DNA of 26,051 nucleotides from an uncultured Roseburia sp. (lineage in GTDB: Bacteria; Bacillota; Clostridia; Lachnospirales; Lachnospiraceae). The notes under the pieces are model-generated. The model had not been told where the DNA came from and ran no database searches. It worked only from the letters and a program-made list of their open reading frames with translations. The DNA is taken from assembly GCA_900548205.1 (NCBI GenBank), contig URJS01000027.1, forward strand, positions 1-26,051, in the 5' to 3' direction. The number at the start of each line of letters is the position of its first letter. The stretch's first letter is position 1. Positions 1-7,188 of the stretch are shown here, one piece after another. The position numbers and the translations under genes were made by a program.

Positions 1-7
1 ATAAAAA

Positions 8-133
8 CACACTTCGTGTGAGGATGCGCACTCGCATGAGAGGAAGTATTGCTTCCGCAATCATGCGCGACGCGGCAAAAGTGTGCTTCCTTTCCGGTTT
101 ATTACAACACGAGAGTGTGCGAAGCACACTTTT
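8..133. repeat. Cluster of short hairpins upstream of dapA
   Basis: Several perfect inverted repeats stand in a row: CACAC/GTGTG (8-12/16-20), ATGCG/CGCAT (24-28/33-37), GGAAG/CTTCC (42-46/52-56), and a 13-bp pair AAAAGTGTGCTTC/GAAGCACACTTTT (77-89/121-133). A compact alternative, AGTGTGC-GAA-GCACACT, lies at 114-130. No credible reading frame covers the block. It may be the 3' end of a transcript from outside the window or a palindromic intergenic repeat. The function is unknown; the structures are seen directly. Confidence 0.5.
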
Positions 134-163
134 GTTTATAGGAAACATCGTTCCCTATAACGT

Positions 164-216
164 AAAACCCTCCGGGAGATCGCACTGCGTCAGAAAGGAA
201 TCGTGTCGCGGATGCA
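164..216 (+). repeat. Dispersed intergenic repeat, copy 1
   Basis: This stretch reads AAAACCCTCCGGG, then CGCACTGCG, then GAAAGGAA, then TGTCGC-N2-ATGC. The same blocks in the same order and with nearly the same spacing recur at 3443-3497, upstream of speA. Both copies sit in spacers 5' of biosynthetic genes and in the same orientation as the gene that follows. It is a short, palindrome-rich interspersed element of unknown role. Confidence 0.55.
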
Positions 217-316
217 CTTTTTGCAGGGAGTTCCTGTGGGAAAACAGGCTGCAACAAAAACGAGGGCTGTCACCCCGCCATATTCGATGCATATAATGGA
301 GTTAGGAGGAATGGCA

Positions 317-1207
317 ATGTCTATTTTTAAGGGAGCTGGTGTGGCGATCGTTACACCGATGAAAGAAAATGAGGATGTTGATTACGAAAAGCTGGAGGAG
401 CTGATCGACTGGCAGATCGCGCAGGGAACAGACTGTATCGTGATCACAGGAACGACAGGGGAGAGCTCGACACTTACGACCGAGGAGCATACGAAGGTGA
501 TCGAGGCAGCGGTAAGATTTACCAAACACCGTGTTCCGGTAGTTGCTGGAACAGGCTCAAACTGTACGAGAGAGGCGATCCATCTTTCACAGGAGGCCGA
601 GCGTGTGGGAGCGGACGGTTTGCTGGCAGTCACGCCGTATTACAATAAGGCGACGCAGGGCGGATTGATCCGTTATTATACAGAGCTTGCAGCGTCGGTA
701 AAGCTTCCGATCATTATGTATAATGTGCCGGGGCGAACAGGCTGCAATATTCTGCCGGAGACGGCGGCAGAGCTGTTTCATCACGTAGAAAATATTGTAG
801 GGCTCAAGGAAGCGACAGGAAATGTGGCGCAGGCGGTTCGGACCATGTATCTGACCGACGGAAAGCTTGATCTTTATTCCGGTGAGGATGGCATCGTCGT
901 TCCGTTAATGGCGATCGGCGCCGTGGGCGTTATTTCTGTATGGTCGAATATCGCGCCCAAAGACGTGCATGAAATGTGCGCGGCATTTGCGGCAGGCGAT
1001 GTGGCGCGGGCAATGCAGATGCAGCTTGCCGCGCAGCCGCTGATCGACGCTCTTTTTTGTGAGGTAAATCCGATCCCGGTTAAGAAAGCGTTGAATTTGA
1101 TGGGAAAAGAGGTCGGAGCGCTTCGTTCTCCGTTGACGGAGATGACGGAAGAAAACGCGGCAAGGCTTGCGCAGGCAATGCGCGATTACGGGATTAAGCT
1201 GGCATAG
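317..1207 (+). CDS. dapA: 4-hydroxy-tetrahydrodipicolinate synthase (DapA)
   Basis: DapA condenses pyruvate with L-aspartate-4-semialdehyde, the first committed step of the diaminopimelate/lysine pathway; it is a cytosolic TIM barrel. The 296-residue product has the family's usual length. Visible family landmarks are the TGTTGES loop (residues 44-50), Tyr108 in VTPYYN, Tyr135 and Arg140 in YNVPGRTG, and the Schiff-base Lys164 in GLKEATG. The start at 317 was chosen because TAGGAGG (303-309) lies 7 bases upstream; the ATG at 311 is too close to it, and an upstream in-frame start at 203 would run through a repeat. dapB follows after a long hairpin. The substrate semialdehyde is also used by the carboxyspermidine route encoded downstream. 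Identity is secure. Confidence 0.96.
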   Translation: MSIFKGAGVAIVTPMKENEDVDYEKLEELIDWQIAQGTDCIVITGTTGESSTLTTEEHTKVIEAAVRFTKHRVPVVAGTGSNCTREAIHLSQEAERVGADGLLAVTPYYNKATQGGLIRYYTELAASVKLPIIMYNVPGRTGCNILPETAAELFHHVENIVGLKEATGNVAQAVRTMYLTDGKLDLYSGEDGIVVPLMAIGAVGVISVWSNIAPKDVHEMCAAFAAGDVARAMQMQLAAQPLIDALFCEVNPIPVKKALNLMGKEVGALRSPLTEMTEENAARLAQAMRDYGIKLA

Positions 1208-1221
1208 CGCAGGGCTGCACT

Positions 1222-1269
1222 CGTTTTTATTTTATTAGGAAGCTTTTTGCTCCTAATAAAATAAAAGCG
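1222..1269 (+). terminator. Long AT-rich hairpin after dapA
   Basis: A perfect 16-bp inverted repeat (TTTTATTTTATTAGGA at 1225-1240 and its complement at 1251-1266) is extended by three more pairs (CGT/GCG with one G-T) at the base. The loop is AGCTTTTTGC. It begins 15 bases after the dapA stop. There is no T-run after the stem, although T-rich sequence lies within the left arm, so it is an atypical terminator or a folded repeat. Confidence 0.5.
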
Positions 1270-1388
1270 CTCCGCAAGGACCGTACATTATCGGAACAGA
1301 GGCATTTTGGGAGTTTTTCGAGCGAAACTTTGTTTTACATAGAGGCGGCAAAAGTATCATATCAGCCGTTGGTTAGGAGGAAAACAGA

Positions 1389-2153
1389 ATGATAAAGGTA
1401 ATCATGCATGGATGTAACGGGAGGATGGGACAAGTTATTTCGGAAATCTGCAGAGAGGACCCGAAGGTCGAGATTGTAGCGGGTATAGACCTCCACGGCG
1501 GTGCTGCAAACGACTATCCGGTATTTGCCAATATTTCTCTCTGCGATGTGAAGGCAGACGTCATTATTGATTTTTCCAATGCACAGGCAGTGGATGATCT
1601 GCTCATTTACAGTGTCGAAAAGCAGATCCCTGTTGTACTTTGCACAACGGGGCTTACAAAGGAGCAGCTTGTGCAGGTAGAGAAGGCTTCTTTGCAGACT
1701 GCAATTTTAAAGTCCGCGAATATGTCGCTTGGCATCAATCTTTTGCTGGAATTGCTCGGTCAGGCGGCAGCGACGCTCACATCGGCAGGCTTTGACATAG
1801 AAATTGTAGAAAAGCATCATAATCAGAAGGTGGATGCTCCCAGCGGAACAGCGCTTGCACTGGCGGATGCGATGAACGATGTGCTTTTGGATGCGTATAG
1901 CTATAAATATGACAGGAGCACCGAGCGAAAAAAGCGGGAAAAATATGAGATTGGAATTTCTGCAGTGCGTGGGGGAAGCATTGTCGGGGAGCATGAGGTT
2001 ATTTTTGCAGGCTTGGATGAGGTGCTTACGTTTAAGCACACGGCATATTCCAGAAGCGTGTTTGGCAAAGGTGCGGTGGAAGCCGCCAAATTCCTTGCAG
2101 GGAAGCCGGTGGGCTTTTACGATATGCAGGATGTGATCAGAGCGCAGCGTTAA
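1389..2153 (+). CDS. dapB: 4-hydroxy-tetrahydrodipicolinate reductase (DapB)
   Basis: DapB is the NAD(P)H-dependent reductase that turns the DapA product into tetrahydrodipicolinate, the second committed step toward diaminopimelate and lysine. The 254-residue protein opens with the Rossmann loop GCNGRMG (8-14). It carries the active-site block EKHHNQKVDAPSGTA (141-155), in which His143 and Lys147 correspond to the catalytic pair of the family, and it ends with the usual GFYDMQDVI. The start follows TTAGGAGG (1373-1380) by 8 bases. It is co-directional with dapA, 181 bases upstream, so it may share a transcript that reads through the intervening hairpin. The third lysine gene, lysA, lies farther on at 11935. 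Confidence 0.96.
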   Translation: MIKVIMHGCNGRMGQVISEICREDPKVEIVAGIDLHGGAANDYPVFANISLCDVKADVIIDFSNAQAVDDLLIYSVEKQIPVVLCTTGLTKEQLVQVEKASLQTAILKSANMSLGINLLLELLGQAAATLTSAGFDIEIVEKHHNQKVDAPSGTALALADAMNDVLLDAYSYKYDRSTERKKREKYEIGISAVRGGSIVGEHEVIFAGLDEVLTFKHTAYSRSVFGKGAVEAAKFLAGKPVGFYDMQDVIRAQR

Positions 2154-2158
2154 GCTAC

Positions 2159-2187
2159 TTGAAAAATAGGCGGGAAAAGGTTATGAT
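2159..2187 (+). promoter_or_regulatory. Candidate sigma-A promoter for nfo
   Basis: TTGAAA (2159-2164), a 17-base spacer, and TATGAT (2182-2187) lie between the dapB stop and the nfo start. The predicted transcript would begin about 40 bases before the nfo start codon. Support is from sequence match only. Confidence 0.5.
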
Positions 2188-2234
2188 GCAAATGAAGCGG
2201 ATCAGAAACAAAGGAGATTGAAAGGAAATAAGCT

Positions 2235-3062
2235 ATGTATATAGGAAATCATTTGTCAACGACAAAGGGCTATGCCGCGATGGGAAAAATGGCGGTGGAG
2301 CTTGGAGCAAATACATTTGCATTTTTTACAAGAAACCCGCGCGGCGGAAAGGCAAAGGAGATGATCCCGTCTGATGTGGAGGGGATGCTTGACATTACAA
2401 GGGAACGGCAGTTTGGCACGCTTGTGGCGCATGCGCCGTACACAATGAATTTGTGCGCGGCAAAAGAGGACATCCGGCAGTTTTCAAGGGATATGATTGC
2501 CGACGATCTAAAGAGAATGGAGTATACGCCGGGAAACTATTATAATTTTCATCCGGGCTCTCATGTGGGGCAGGGGGCAGAGGAGGGCATCCGACTGATC
2601 GCGGAGACGTTAAATGAGGTGCTCACACCGGACATGACCACGACGGTGATGCTTGAGACGATGGCGGGCAAGGGAACTGAGGTCGGAAGAAGCTTTCAGG
2701 AGCTGCGCGCTATCATCGACCGGGTAGAACTCTCCGAGAAGCTTGGAATTTGTCTTGACACCTGCCATATCTGGGATGGCGGATATGATATTGTAAACCA
2801 TTTGGATGAGGTGCTGGAGGAGTTTGACGCAGTGATTGGGCTGGAGCGTCTGCGTGCGGTACATTTTAATGACAGCATGAACGAGCGCGGCGCACATAAG
2901 GACAGGCATGCCCGCATCGGGGAGGGACATATCGGACTGGAGGGGATGAAGCGTGTTGCAACTCATCCGCTGCTTGCCGGAAAGCCGTTTATCTTAGAGA
3001 CGCCGAACGACGATGAGGGATACAAGCGGGAGATTGCGTTGGTACGCTCGTGGACAGAGTAA
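2235..3062 (+). CDS. nfo: Endonuclease IV, AP endonuclease (Nfo)
   Basis: Endonuclease IV cleaves DNA 5' to abasic sites and removes 3' blocking groups in base excision repair. It is a TIM-barrel enzyme with three zinc ions. The 275-residue length is normal. The zinc ligands fall in the expected motifs: His66 (VAHAPY), His106/His110 (FHPGSH), Glu141 (LETMAGKG), Asp175/His178 (CLDTCH), His210 (VHFND), Asp223/His225 (DRH) and Glu255 (LETPN). The start ATG follows GAAAGGAAA by a short gap, and the only nearby alternatives are internal. It probably has its own promoter at 2159-2187 and is functionally unrelated to the lysine genes beside it. Confidence 0.95.
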   Translation: MYIGNHLSTTKGYAAMGKMAVELGANTFAFFTRNPRGGKAKEMIPSDVEGMLDITRERQFGTLVAHAPYTMNLCAAKEDIRQFSRDMIADDLKRMEYTPGNYYNFHPGSHVGQGAEEGIRLIAETLNEVLTPDMTTTVMLETMAGKGTEVGRSFQELRAIIDRVELSEKLGICLDTCHIWDGGYDIVNHLDEVLEEFDAVIGLERLRAVHFNDSMNERGAHKDRHARIGEGHIGLEGMKRVATHPLLAGKPFILETPNDDEGYKREIALVRSWTE

Positions 3063-3069
3063 ATTTTAT

Positions 3070-3098
3070 TTGCATTTTTTAGTGAGGTGTGCTACAAT
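3070..3098 (+). promoter_or_regulatory. Sigma-A promoter facing a gene-free region
   Basis: TTGCAT (3070-3075), exactly 17 bases, then TACAAT (3093-3098), preceded by TG one base upstream (extended -10). It lies just after the nfo stop and points into the following 450-base spacer. Predicted transcription starts near 3105. Confidence 0.6.
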
Positions 3099-3132
3099 CA
3101 AGCTTACATGAATACGAAAGAGTTTTCATGCA

Positions 3133-3245
3133 AATATTTGCCCACCAAGGAATTGGTTAAGCCCATACGGACAGGCGGGGCAGCTGCCGATTGTGGCGAT
3201 GAGCCACGTTATTGATTGAGTTAGAAGCTCAAATTTTATAAGTAT
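3133..3245 (+). pseudogene. Remnant resembling IS200/IS605 tnpB 3' end and guide-RNA scaffold
   Basis: One frame reads in-phase from 3133 to a TGA at 3217-3219 and ends GQLPIVAMSHVID. From memory this, and the following GATTGAGTTAGAAGCTCAAA, resemble the 3' tail of IS200/IS605-family tnpB genes, where the coding end overlaps the omega (guide) RNA scaffold and is followed by the right-end hairpin. No upstream tnpB body and no tnpA are present, so at most a right-end fragment remains. The resemblance is recalled and not computed, so confidence is moderate. Confidence 0.4.
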
Positions 3246-3378
3246 CACTTGTGAAACGGTCAATAAAGCGTAGGATTAGCAAATATTTGCTGGCGGAATT
3301 GCTGGGTAAGACTCTAAAGGGTGTTTGATAAAATGATTGAACATCATGCGCAAATAGGACGAGGTTAGATATAGAAAG

Positions 3379-3411
3379 ACAGGTGATAGTGTGACTATTG
3401 CCTGTTTTTTT
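3379..3411 (+). terminator. Intrinsic terminator before the polyamine operon
   Basis: ACAGGTGATAGT (3379-3390) pairs with ACTATTGCCTGT (3394-3405) over 12 bp with two G-T pairs and a GTG loop, followed by a run of seven T (3405-3411). This is a textbook rho-independent terminator for the RNA started at 3070-3098. Confidence 0.85.
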
Positions 3412-3442
3412 GCTTTGCTCGGAAGCTTCATTCCTGTCGGGC

Positions 3443-3497
3443 AAAACCCTCCGGGGAACGCACTGCGGCGGAAAGGAAATTTGTCGCAAATGCGACC
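3443..3497 (+). repeat. Dispersed intergenic repeat, copy 2
   Basis: This is the partner of the copy at 164-216: AAAACCCTCCGGG, CGCACTGCG, GAAAGGAA and TGTCGC blocks in the same order. Here the 3' part forms a perfect hairpin GTCGCA-AA-TGCGAC, followed by CCTGT-C-ACAGG and the palindrome GCAATATTGC (3508-3517). It lies between the terminator and the speA ribosome site and would be part of the speA leader if transcription starts upstream of it. No clear promoter for the operon was found here. Confidence 0.55.
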
Positions 3498-3551
3498 TGT
3501 CACAGGCGCAATATTGCACCCACGAAACATATGGAAATATGGAGGTTTATC

Positions 3552-5021
3552 ATGGAAAAGAATCCACAGATGCGTGCCCCGGTATACGAGGCGCTGGAAA
3601 AATTAAAAAAGCGGCGCGTCGTACCGTTTGACGTGCCAGGACACAAGAGAGGGCGCGGAAACCCTGAACTGGCAGAGCTTTTGGGGGAGAAGTGCATGAG
3701 TCTTGACGTCAATTCCATGAAGCCTCTGGACAATCTCTGTCATCCCGTCTCTGTGATCAAGGAGGCGGAGGAGCTGGCGGCGGAAGCATTTCGCGCGGAT
3801 CATGCTTTTTTTATGGTGGGAGGAACAACCGCTGCCGTACAGAGCATGGTTCTGTCAGTCTGCCGCGCCGGAGACAAGATCATTTTGCCGCGTAATGTGC
3901 ACAAGAGCGTGATCAATGCGCTTGTGCTCTGCGGCGCGATCCCGGTTTATGTTAATCCGGAGGTGGATAAGCGGCTTGGAATCTCACTCGGTATGGAGGT
4001 TTCCGAGGTGGAGCGCGCGATACTGGACAATCCGGGCGCAGTCGCGGTGCTGGTCAACAACCCGACCTACTACGGTATCTGCTCAGATCTTCGTTCGATC
4101 GTAAAGCTGGCGCACGAGCACGAGATGCTCGTGCTCGTCGACGAGGCGCATGGAACGCATCTGTATTTCGGCGAAAATCTTCCGGTTGCATCGATGGACG
4201 CCGGGGCGGATATGGCGGCTGTTTCGATGCATAAATCGGGAGGAAGCCTGACGCAGAGCTCCCTGCTTTTGACCGGAAAAAATGTCAACTGGGAATATGT
4301 CAGTCAGATTATCAATCTGATGCAGACGACGAGCGCGTCGTATCTTTTGATGTCAAGCCTTGATATTTCAAGGAGGAATCTGGTACTGCGCGGGAGAGAA
4401 TCCTTTGCGAAGGTGGCGCAGATGGCGGAGTATGCCAGAGAGGAGATCAACAATATCGGCGGTTATTATGCGTATGGCAAGGATCTGGTAAACGGCGGCA
4501 GCGTCTACGATTTCGATGTGACAAAGATGTCTGTCTATACCAGAGACATCGGACTTGCGGGGATCGAGGTCTATGATCTGCTGCGTGATGAGTATGACAT
4601 ACAGATCGAGCTTGGAGATATTGCGAATATTCTTGCCTATATTTCCATCGGTGACAGGATTCAGGACATTGAGCGGCTGGTGGGGGCGCTTGCAGATATT
4701 AAGAGGCTCTATTCCAAAGACCCGGCGACGATGTTAAATACGGAATATATCAATCCCACGGTACTTGTTTCCCCGCAGGCGGCGTTTTATTCCGAGAAGA
4801 AATGTAAGCCGATCCGGGAGACGGCGGGCAGTGTCTGCGGAGAGTTTGTGATGTGCTATCCGCCGGGAATACCAATCTTGGCGCCGGGTGAGATGATCAC
4901 GCCGGAGATCATTGACTATATTGTGTATGCGAAGGAAAAGGGCTGTTCCATGCAGGGAACGGAAGACCCGAATGTAGAGTACCTAAATGTGCTGGTGGAT
5001 GACAGGCAGGTATGGAAATAG
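3552..5021 (+). CDS. speA: Biosynthetic arginine decarboxylase, PLP fold type I (SpeA)
   Basis: This is a PLP-dependent Orn/Lys/Arg decarboxylase; the downstream aguA and aguB make arginine to agmatine the likely reaction. The 489-residue size matches the short Bacillus SpeA-type enzymes. Visible landmarks are the cofactor loop GGTTAAVQ (90-97), PRNVHKS (113-119), the DEAHGTH motif (197-203, with the PLP-contacting Asp197) and the PLP lysine Lys228 in SMHKSGGSLTQ. The start at 3552 follows GGAGG (3541-3545) by 6 bases; the ATG at 3531 precedes that site and is rejected. It is the first gene of a six-gene polyamine operon, and speE begins 14 bases after its stop. Related enzymes decarboxylate lysine or ornithine, so substrate is inferred from context. 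Confidence 0.88.
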   Translation: MEKNPQMRAPVYEALEKLKKRRVVPFDVPGHKRGRGNPELAELLGEKCMSLDVNSMKPLDNLCHPVSVIKEAEELAAEAFRADHAFFMVGGTTAAVQSMVLSVCRAGDKIILPRNVHKSVINALVLCGAIPVYVNPEVDKRLGISLGMEVSEVERAILDNPGAVAVLVNNPTYYGICSDLRSIVKLAHEHEMLVLVDEAHGTHLYFGENLPVASMDAGADMAAVSMHKSGGSLTQSSLLLTGKNVNWEYVSQIINLMQTTSASYLLMSSLDISRRNLVLRGRESFAKVAQMAEYAREEINNIGGYYAYGKDLVNGGSVYDFDVTKMSVYTRDIGLAGIEVYDLLRDEYDIQIELGDIANILAYISIGDRIQDIERLVGALADIKRLYSKDPATMLNTEYINPTVLVSPQAAFYSEKKCKPIRETAGSVCGEFVMCYPPGIPILAPGEMITPEIIDYIVYAKEKGCSMQGTEDPNVEYLNVLVDDRQVWK

Positions 5022-5034
5022 AGGAGGAAGGGCA

Positions 5035-5895
5035 GTGGAGCTTTGGTTTTCAGATTATCATACGGATCAGGTTCAGGTGTCCGTGAAGGTGGAAAAGCAG
5101 TTATTTGGGCAGGAGACGGATTTTCAGCGGATCGACGTGTTTGATTCTAAGGAATTCGGACGTTTCCTAAGCTCGGATGGCAGTATCGTTTTTTCAGAAA
5201 AAGACGAGTTTGTCTATGATGAAATGATCGTTCATGTGCCGATGGCGGTACATCCGCAGGTGAAGCGGGTGCTTGTCATCGGCGGCGGGGACGGCGGCGT
5301 GGCGCGTGAGCTTTCCTATTATAAGGAAATCGAGCAGATCGACGTGGTTGAGCCGGATCGCGTTTTTGTGGAGGTCTGTAAGGAATTTTTTCCTGACAAT
5401 GCGTGCGGGCTTATGGATGAACGCGTCAATATTTACTATGAGGACGGCCTTCGGTTTCTTCGTACCAAGCATGACGCATATGATCTGATCATCAACGATG
5501 CGATCGATCCGCTGGGACACACGGCAGGACTTTTCACAAAAGAATTTTATGGAAATTGCTACCGTGCCTTAAAAGAGGATGGGATCATGGTGTACCAGCA
5601 CGGAAGCCCTTTTTATGACGAGGATGAGGAGTCCTGCCGTGTCATGCACCGGAAGGCAAGCCATAGTTTTCCGATCAGCCGTGTCTATCAGGCGCACATT
5701 CCGACCTGCTCGTCGGGATACTGGCTGTTTGGCTTTGCATCAAAGAAGTATCATCCGCTTACGGATCTGGATACCGGGCGCTGGAAGGAGCGCGGGATAA
5801 AGACGTGGTATTACACGACAAATCTTCACAAGGGAGCATTTATGCTGCCGAAATATGTGGAGGATATGCTGGAGGAAGAAGAAGGAAGAAGATAG
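5035..5895 (+). CDS. speE: Spermidine synthase family aminopropyltransferase (SpeE)
   Basis: SpeE enzymes transfer an aminopropyl group from decarboxylated S-adenosylmethionine to a polyamine such as putrescine. The 286-residue protein has the nucleotide-binding motif GGGDGG (83-88), an acidic VVEPD strand end, YEDGLRFL (135-142), the catalytic acidic block NDAIDPLG (154-161, Asp155 and Asp158), and QHGSPFY near the active-site gate. The usual GPA after the acidic block is replaced by GHTA, which marks a divergent subgroup. A GTG start at 5035 is set by GAGGAGGAAGG (5021-5031); longer in-frame starts overlap speA. No speD (AdoMet decarboxylase) is in the window, so the aminopropyl donor must come from elsewhere or the reaction differs. 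The next gene follows after 12 bases. Confidence 0.85.
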   Translation: MELWFSDYHTDQVQVSVKVEKQLFGQETDFQRIDVFDSKEFGRFLSSDGSIVFSEKDEFVYDEMIVHVPMAVHPQVKRVLVIGGGDGGVARELSYYKEIEQIDVVEPDRVFVEVCKEFFPDNACGLMDERVNIYYEDGLRFLRTKHDAYDLIINDAIDPLGHTAGLFTKEFYGNCYRALKEDGIMVYQHGSPFYDEDEESCRVMHRKASHSFPISRVYQAHIPTCSSGYWLFGFASKKYHPLTDLDTGRWKERGIKTWYYTTNLHKGAFMLPKYVEDMLEEEEGRR

Positions 5896-5907
5896 GAGGA
5901 AAAAACA

Positions 5908-7167
5908 GTGGGAAAATTATTGATTATCGGATGCGGCGGAGTCGCAGGAGTTGCCATCCACAAGTGCTGCCAGAACAGCAAAACTTTTTCGGAAATCTGC
6001 ATTGCGAGCCGTACAAAGGAAAAATGCGATGCGCTCAAGGAGAAGCTTGAGAAGACAACAGATACGGTGATCACCACAGCAAAGGTGGACGCGGACAATG
6101 TCGATGAGCTGATCGCGCTGATCAAGGAGTATCAGCCAGATGCCGTCTTAAACGTTGCGCTTCCTTATCAGGATCTGACGATCATGGACGCGTGCCTTGC
6201 CTGCAAGGTGGACTATATCGACACCGCAAACTATGAGCCGGAGGACACGGACGACCCCAAGTGGCGTGAAATCTATGAAAAGCGCTGCAAGGAGGAGGGC
6301 TTTACGGCATACTTTGACTATTCCTGGCAGTGGGCATATCAGGAGCGCTTCAGGGAGGCAGGCATCACGGCGCTGCTCGGAAGCGGCTTTGATCCGGGTG
6401 TGACGAGCGTGTTTACCGCGTACGCCCTAAAGCATTACTTTGACGAGATCGACTACATTGACATCTTGGACTGCAACGGCGGCGATCACGGTTATCCGTT
6501 CGCGACCAACTTCAATCCGGAGATCAATCTGCGCGAGGTATCGGCAAACGGTTCTTACTGGGAGAACGGTCACTGGGTGGAGACCGAGCCGATGGAGATC
6601 AAGAGAGTATATGATTTTCCGCAGGTAGGGCAGAAGGATATGTACCTCCTTCACCACGAGGAGATCGAATCTCTGGCAAAAAATGTGCCGGGCGTGAAAC
6701 GCATTCGTTTCTTTATGACCTTTGGACAGAGCTACTTAACTCATATGAAATGTCTGGAGAATGTCGGAATGTTATCGACCTCTCCGATTTCCTATGAGGG
6801 AAGGGAGATCGTTCCGATCCAGTTCCTGCGGGCGCTGCTGCCGGACCCGGCTTCGCTTGGACCAAGAACGGTCGGCAAGACAAATATCGGCTGCATTTTT
6901 ACCGGAAAGAAGGACGGAAAGGAAAAGACTGTCTACATCTATAACGTATGCGATCATCAGGAGTGCTACAAGGAGGTCGGCTCTCAGGCGATTTCCTACA
7001 CCACAGGCGTGCCGGCGATGATCGGCGCTGCGCTTGTCGTGGACAAGGTCTGGGATAAGGACGGCGTATTCAATATTGAGGAGTTCGATCCGGACCCGTT
7101 TATGGAGATGTTAAATGAATACGGCTTGCCGTGGGTAGTCGACGAGAACCCGCAGATCGTAGAATAA
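5908..7167 (+). CDS. Carboxynorspermidine/carboxyspermidine dehydrogenase (saccharopine dehydrogenase family)
   Basis: Proteins of this saccharopine-dehydrogenase-like family, when beside nspC, reductively condense L-aspartate semialdehyde with putrescine (or diaminopropane), giving carboxyspermidine (or carboxynorspermidine). The 419-residue protein begins with an NAD(P)-binding Rossmann strand and GCGGVAG loop (8-14), continues with ALPYQDL and DTANYEP, and has the conserved GSGFDPGVT segment in the middle. The GTG start at 5908 follows ATAGGAGGA by about 6 bases. It is tightly linked: 12 bases after speE and 21 before nspC. It draws on aspartate semialdehyde, the substrate of DapA encoded at the start of the window. 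Assignment as a true lysine-pathway saccharopine dehydrogenase is unlikely because of the nspC neighbour. Confidence 0.88.
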   Translation: MGKLLIIGCGGVAGVAIHKCCQNSKTFSEICIASRTKEKCDALKEKLEKTTDTVITTAKVDADNVDELIALIKEYQPDAVLNVALPYQDLTIMDACLACKVDYIDTANYEPEDTDDPKWREIYEKRCKEEGFTAYFDYSWQWAYQERFREAGITALLGSGFDPGVTSVFTAYALKHYFDEIDYIDILDCNGGDHGYPFATNFNPEINLREVSANGSYWENGHWVETEPMEIKRVYDFPQVGQKDMYLLHHEEIESLAKNVPGVKRIRFFMTFGQSYLTHMKCLENVGMLSTSPISYEGREIVPIQFLRALLPDPASLGPRTVGKTNIGCIFTGKKDGKEKTVYIYNVCDHQECYKEVGSQAISYTTGVPAMIGAALVVDKVWDKDGVFNIEEFDPDPFMEMLNEYGLPWVVDENPQIVE

Positions 7168-7188
7168 GAAAGAAAAGAGGTTTCGTGC

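Larger units (their letters stand above)
3105..3411 (+). ncRNA. Candidate untranslated RNA, about 305 nt
   Basis: The segment is bounded by a good promoter (3070-3098) and a strong intrinsic terminator (3379-3411), and contains no credible open frame with a ribosome site. It includes a hairpin CATGAA/TTCATG near its 5' end, a stretch resembling an IS605-type tnpB 3' end (3133-3245), and two copies of the 12-bp palindrome GCAAATATTTGC (3130-3141 and 3279-3290) that could also pair with each other and close a 160-nt domain. I checked for RNase P, tmRNA and SRP signatures and saw none. It could instead be a decayed insertion with accidental signals. Confidence 0.4.

Noticed and set aside
269..297. 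Promoter for dapA using TATAAT at 292-297
   Set aside because: No acceptable -35 at 16-18 bases, and the transcript would start inside the ribosome binding site.
203..316. N-terminal extension of DapA from an ATG at 203
   Set aside because: The extension is encoded by the dispersed repeat region, has no ribosome site, and is absent from the family; TAGGAGG sets the start at 317.
1340..1388. Lysine riboswitch before dapB (AGAGGCGGCAAAAG resembles the L-box opening)
   Set aside because: Only about 50 bases separate it from the start codon, far less than the roughly 170 needed, and the other conserved L-box blocks are missing.
3391..3631. Two overlapping plus-strand frames across the terminator and repeat before speA
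   Set aside because: They begin within the terminator hairpin, lack ribosome sites and run into the speA frame; they are chance openings.
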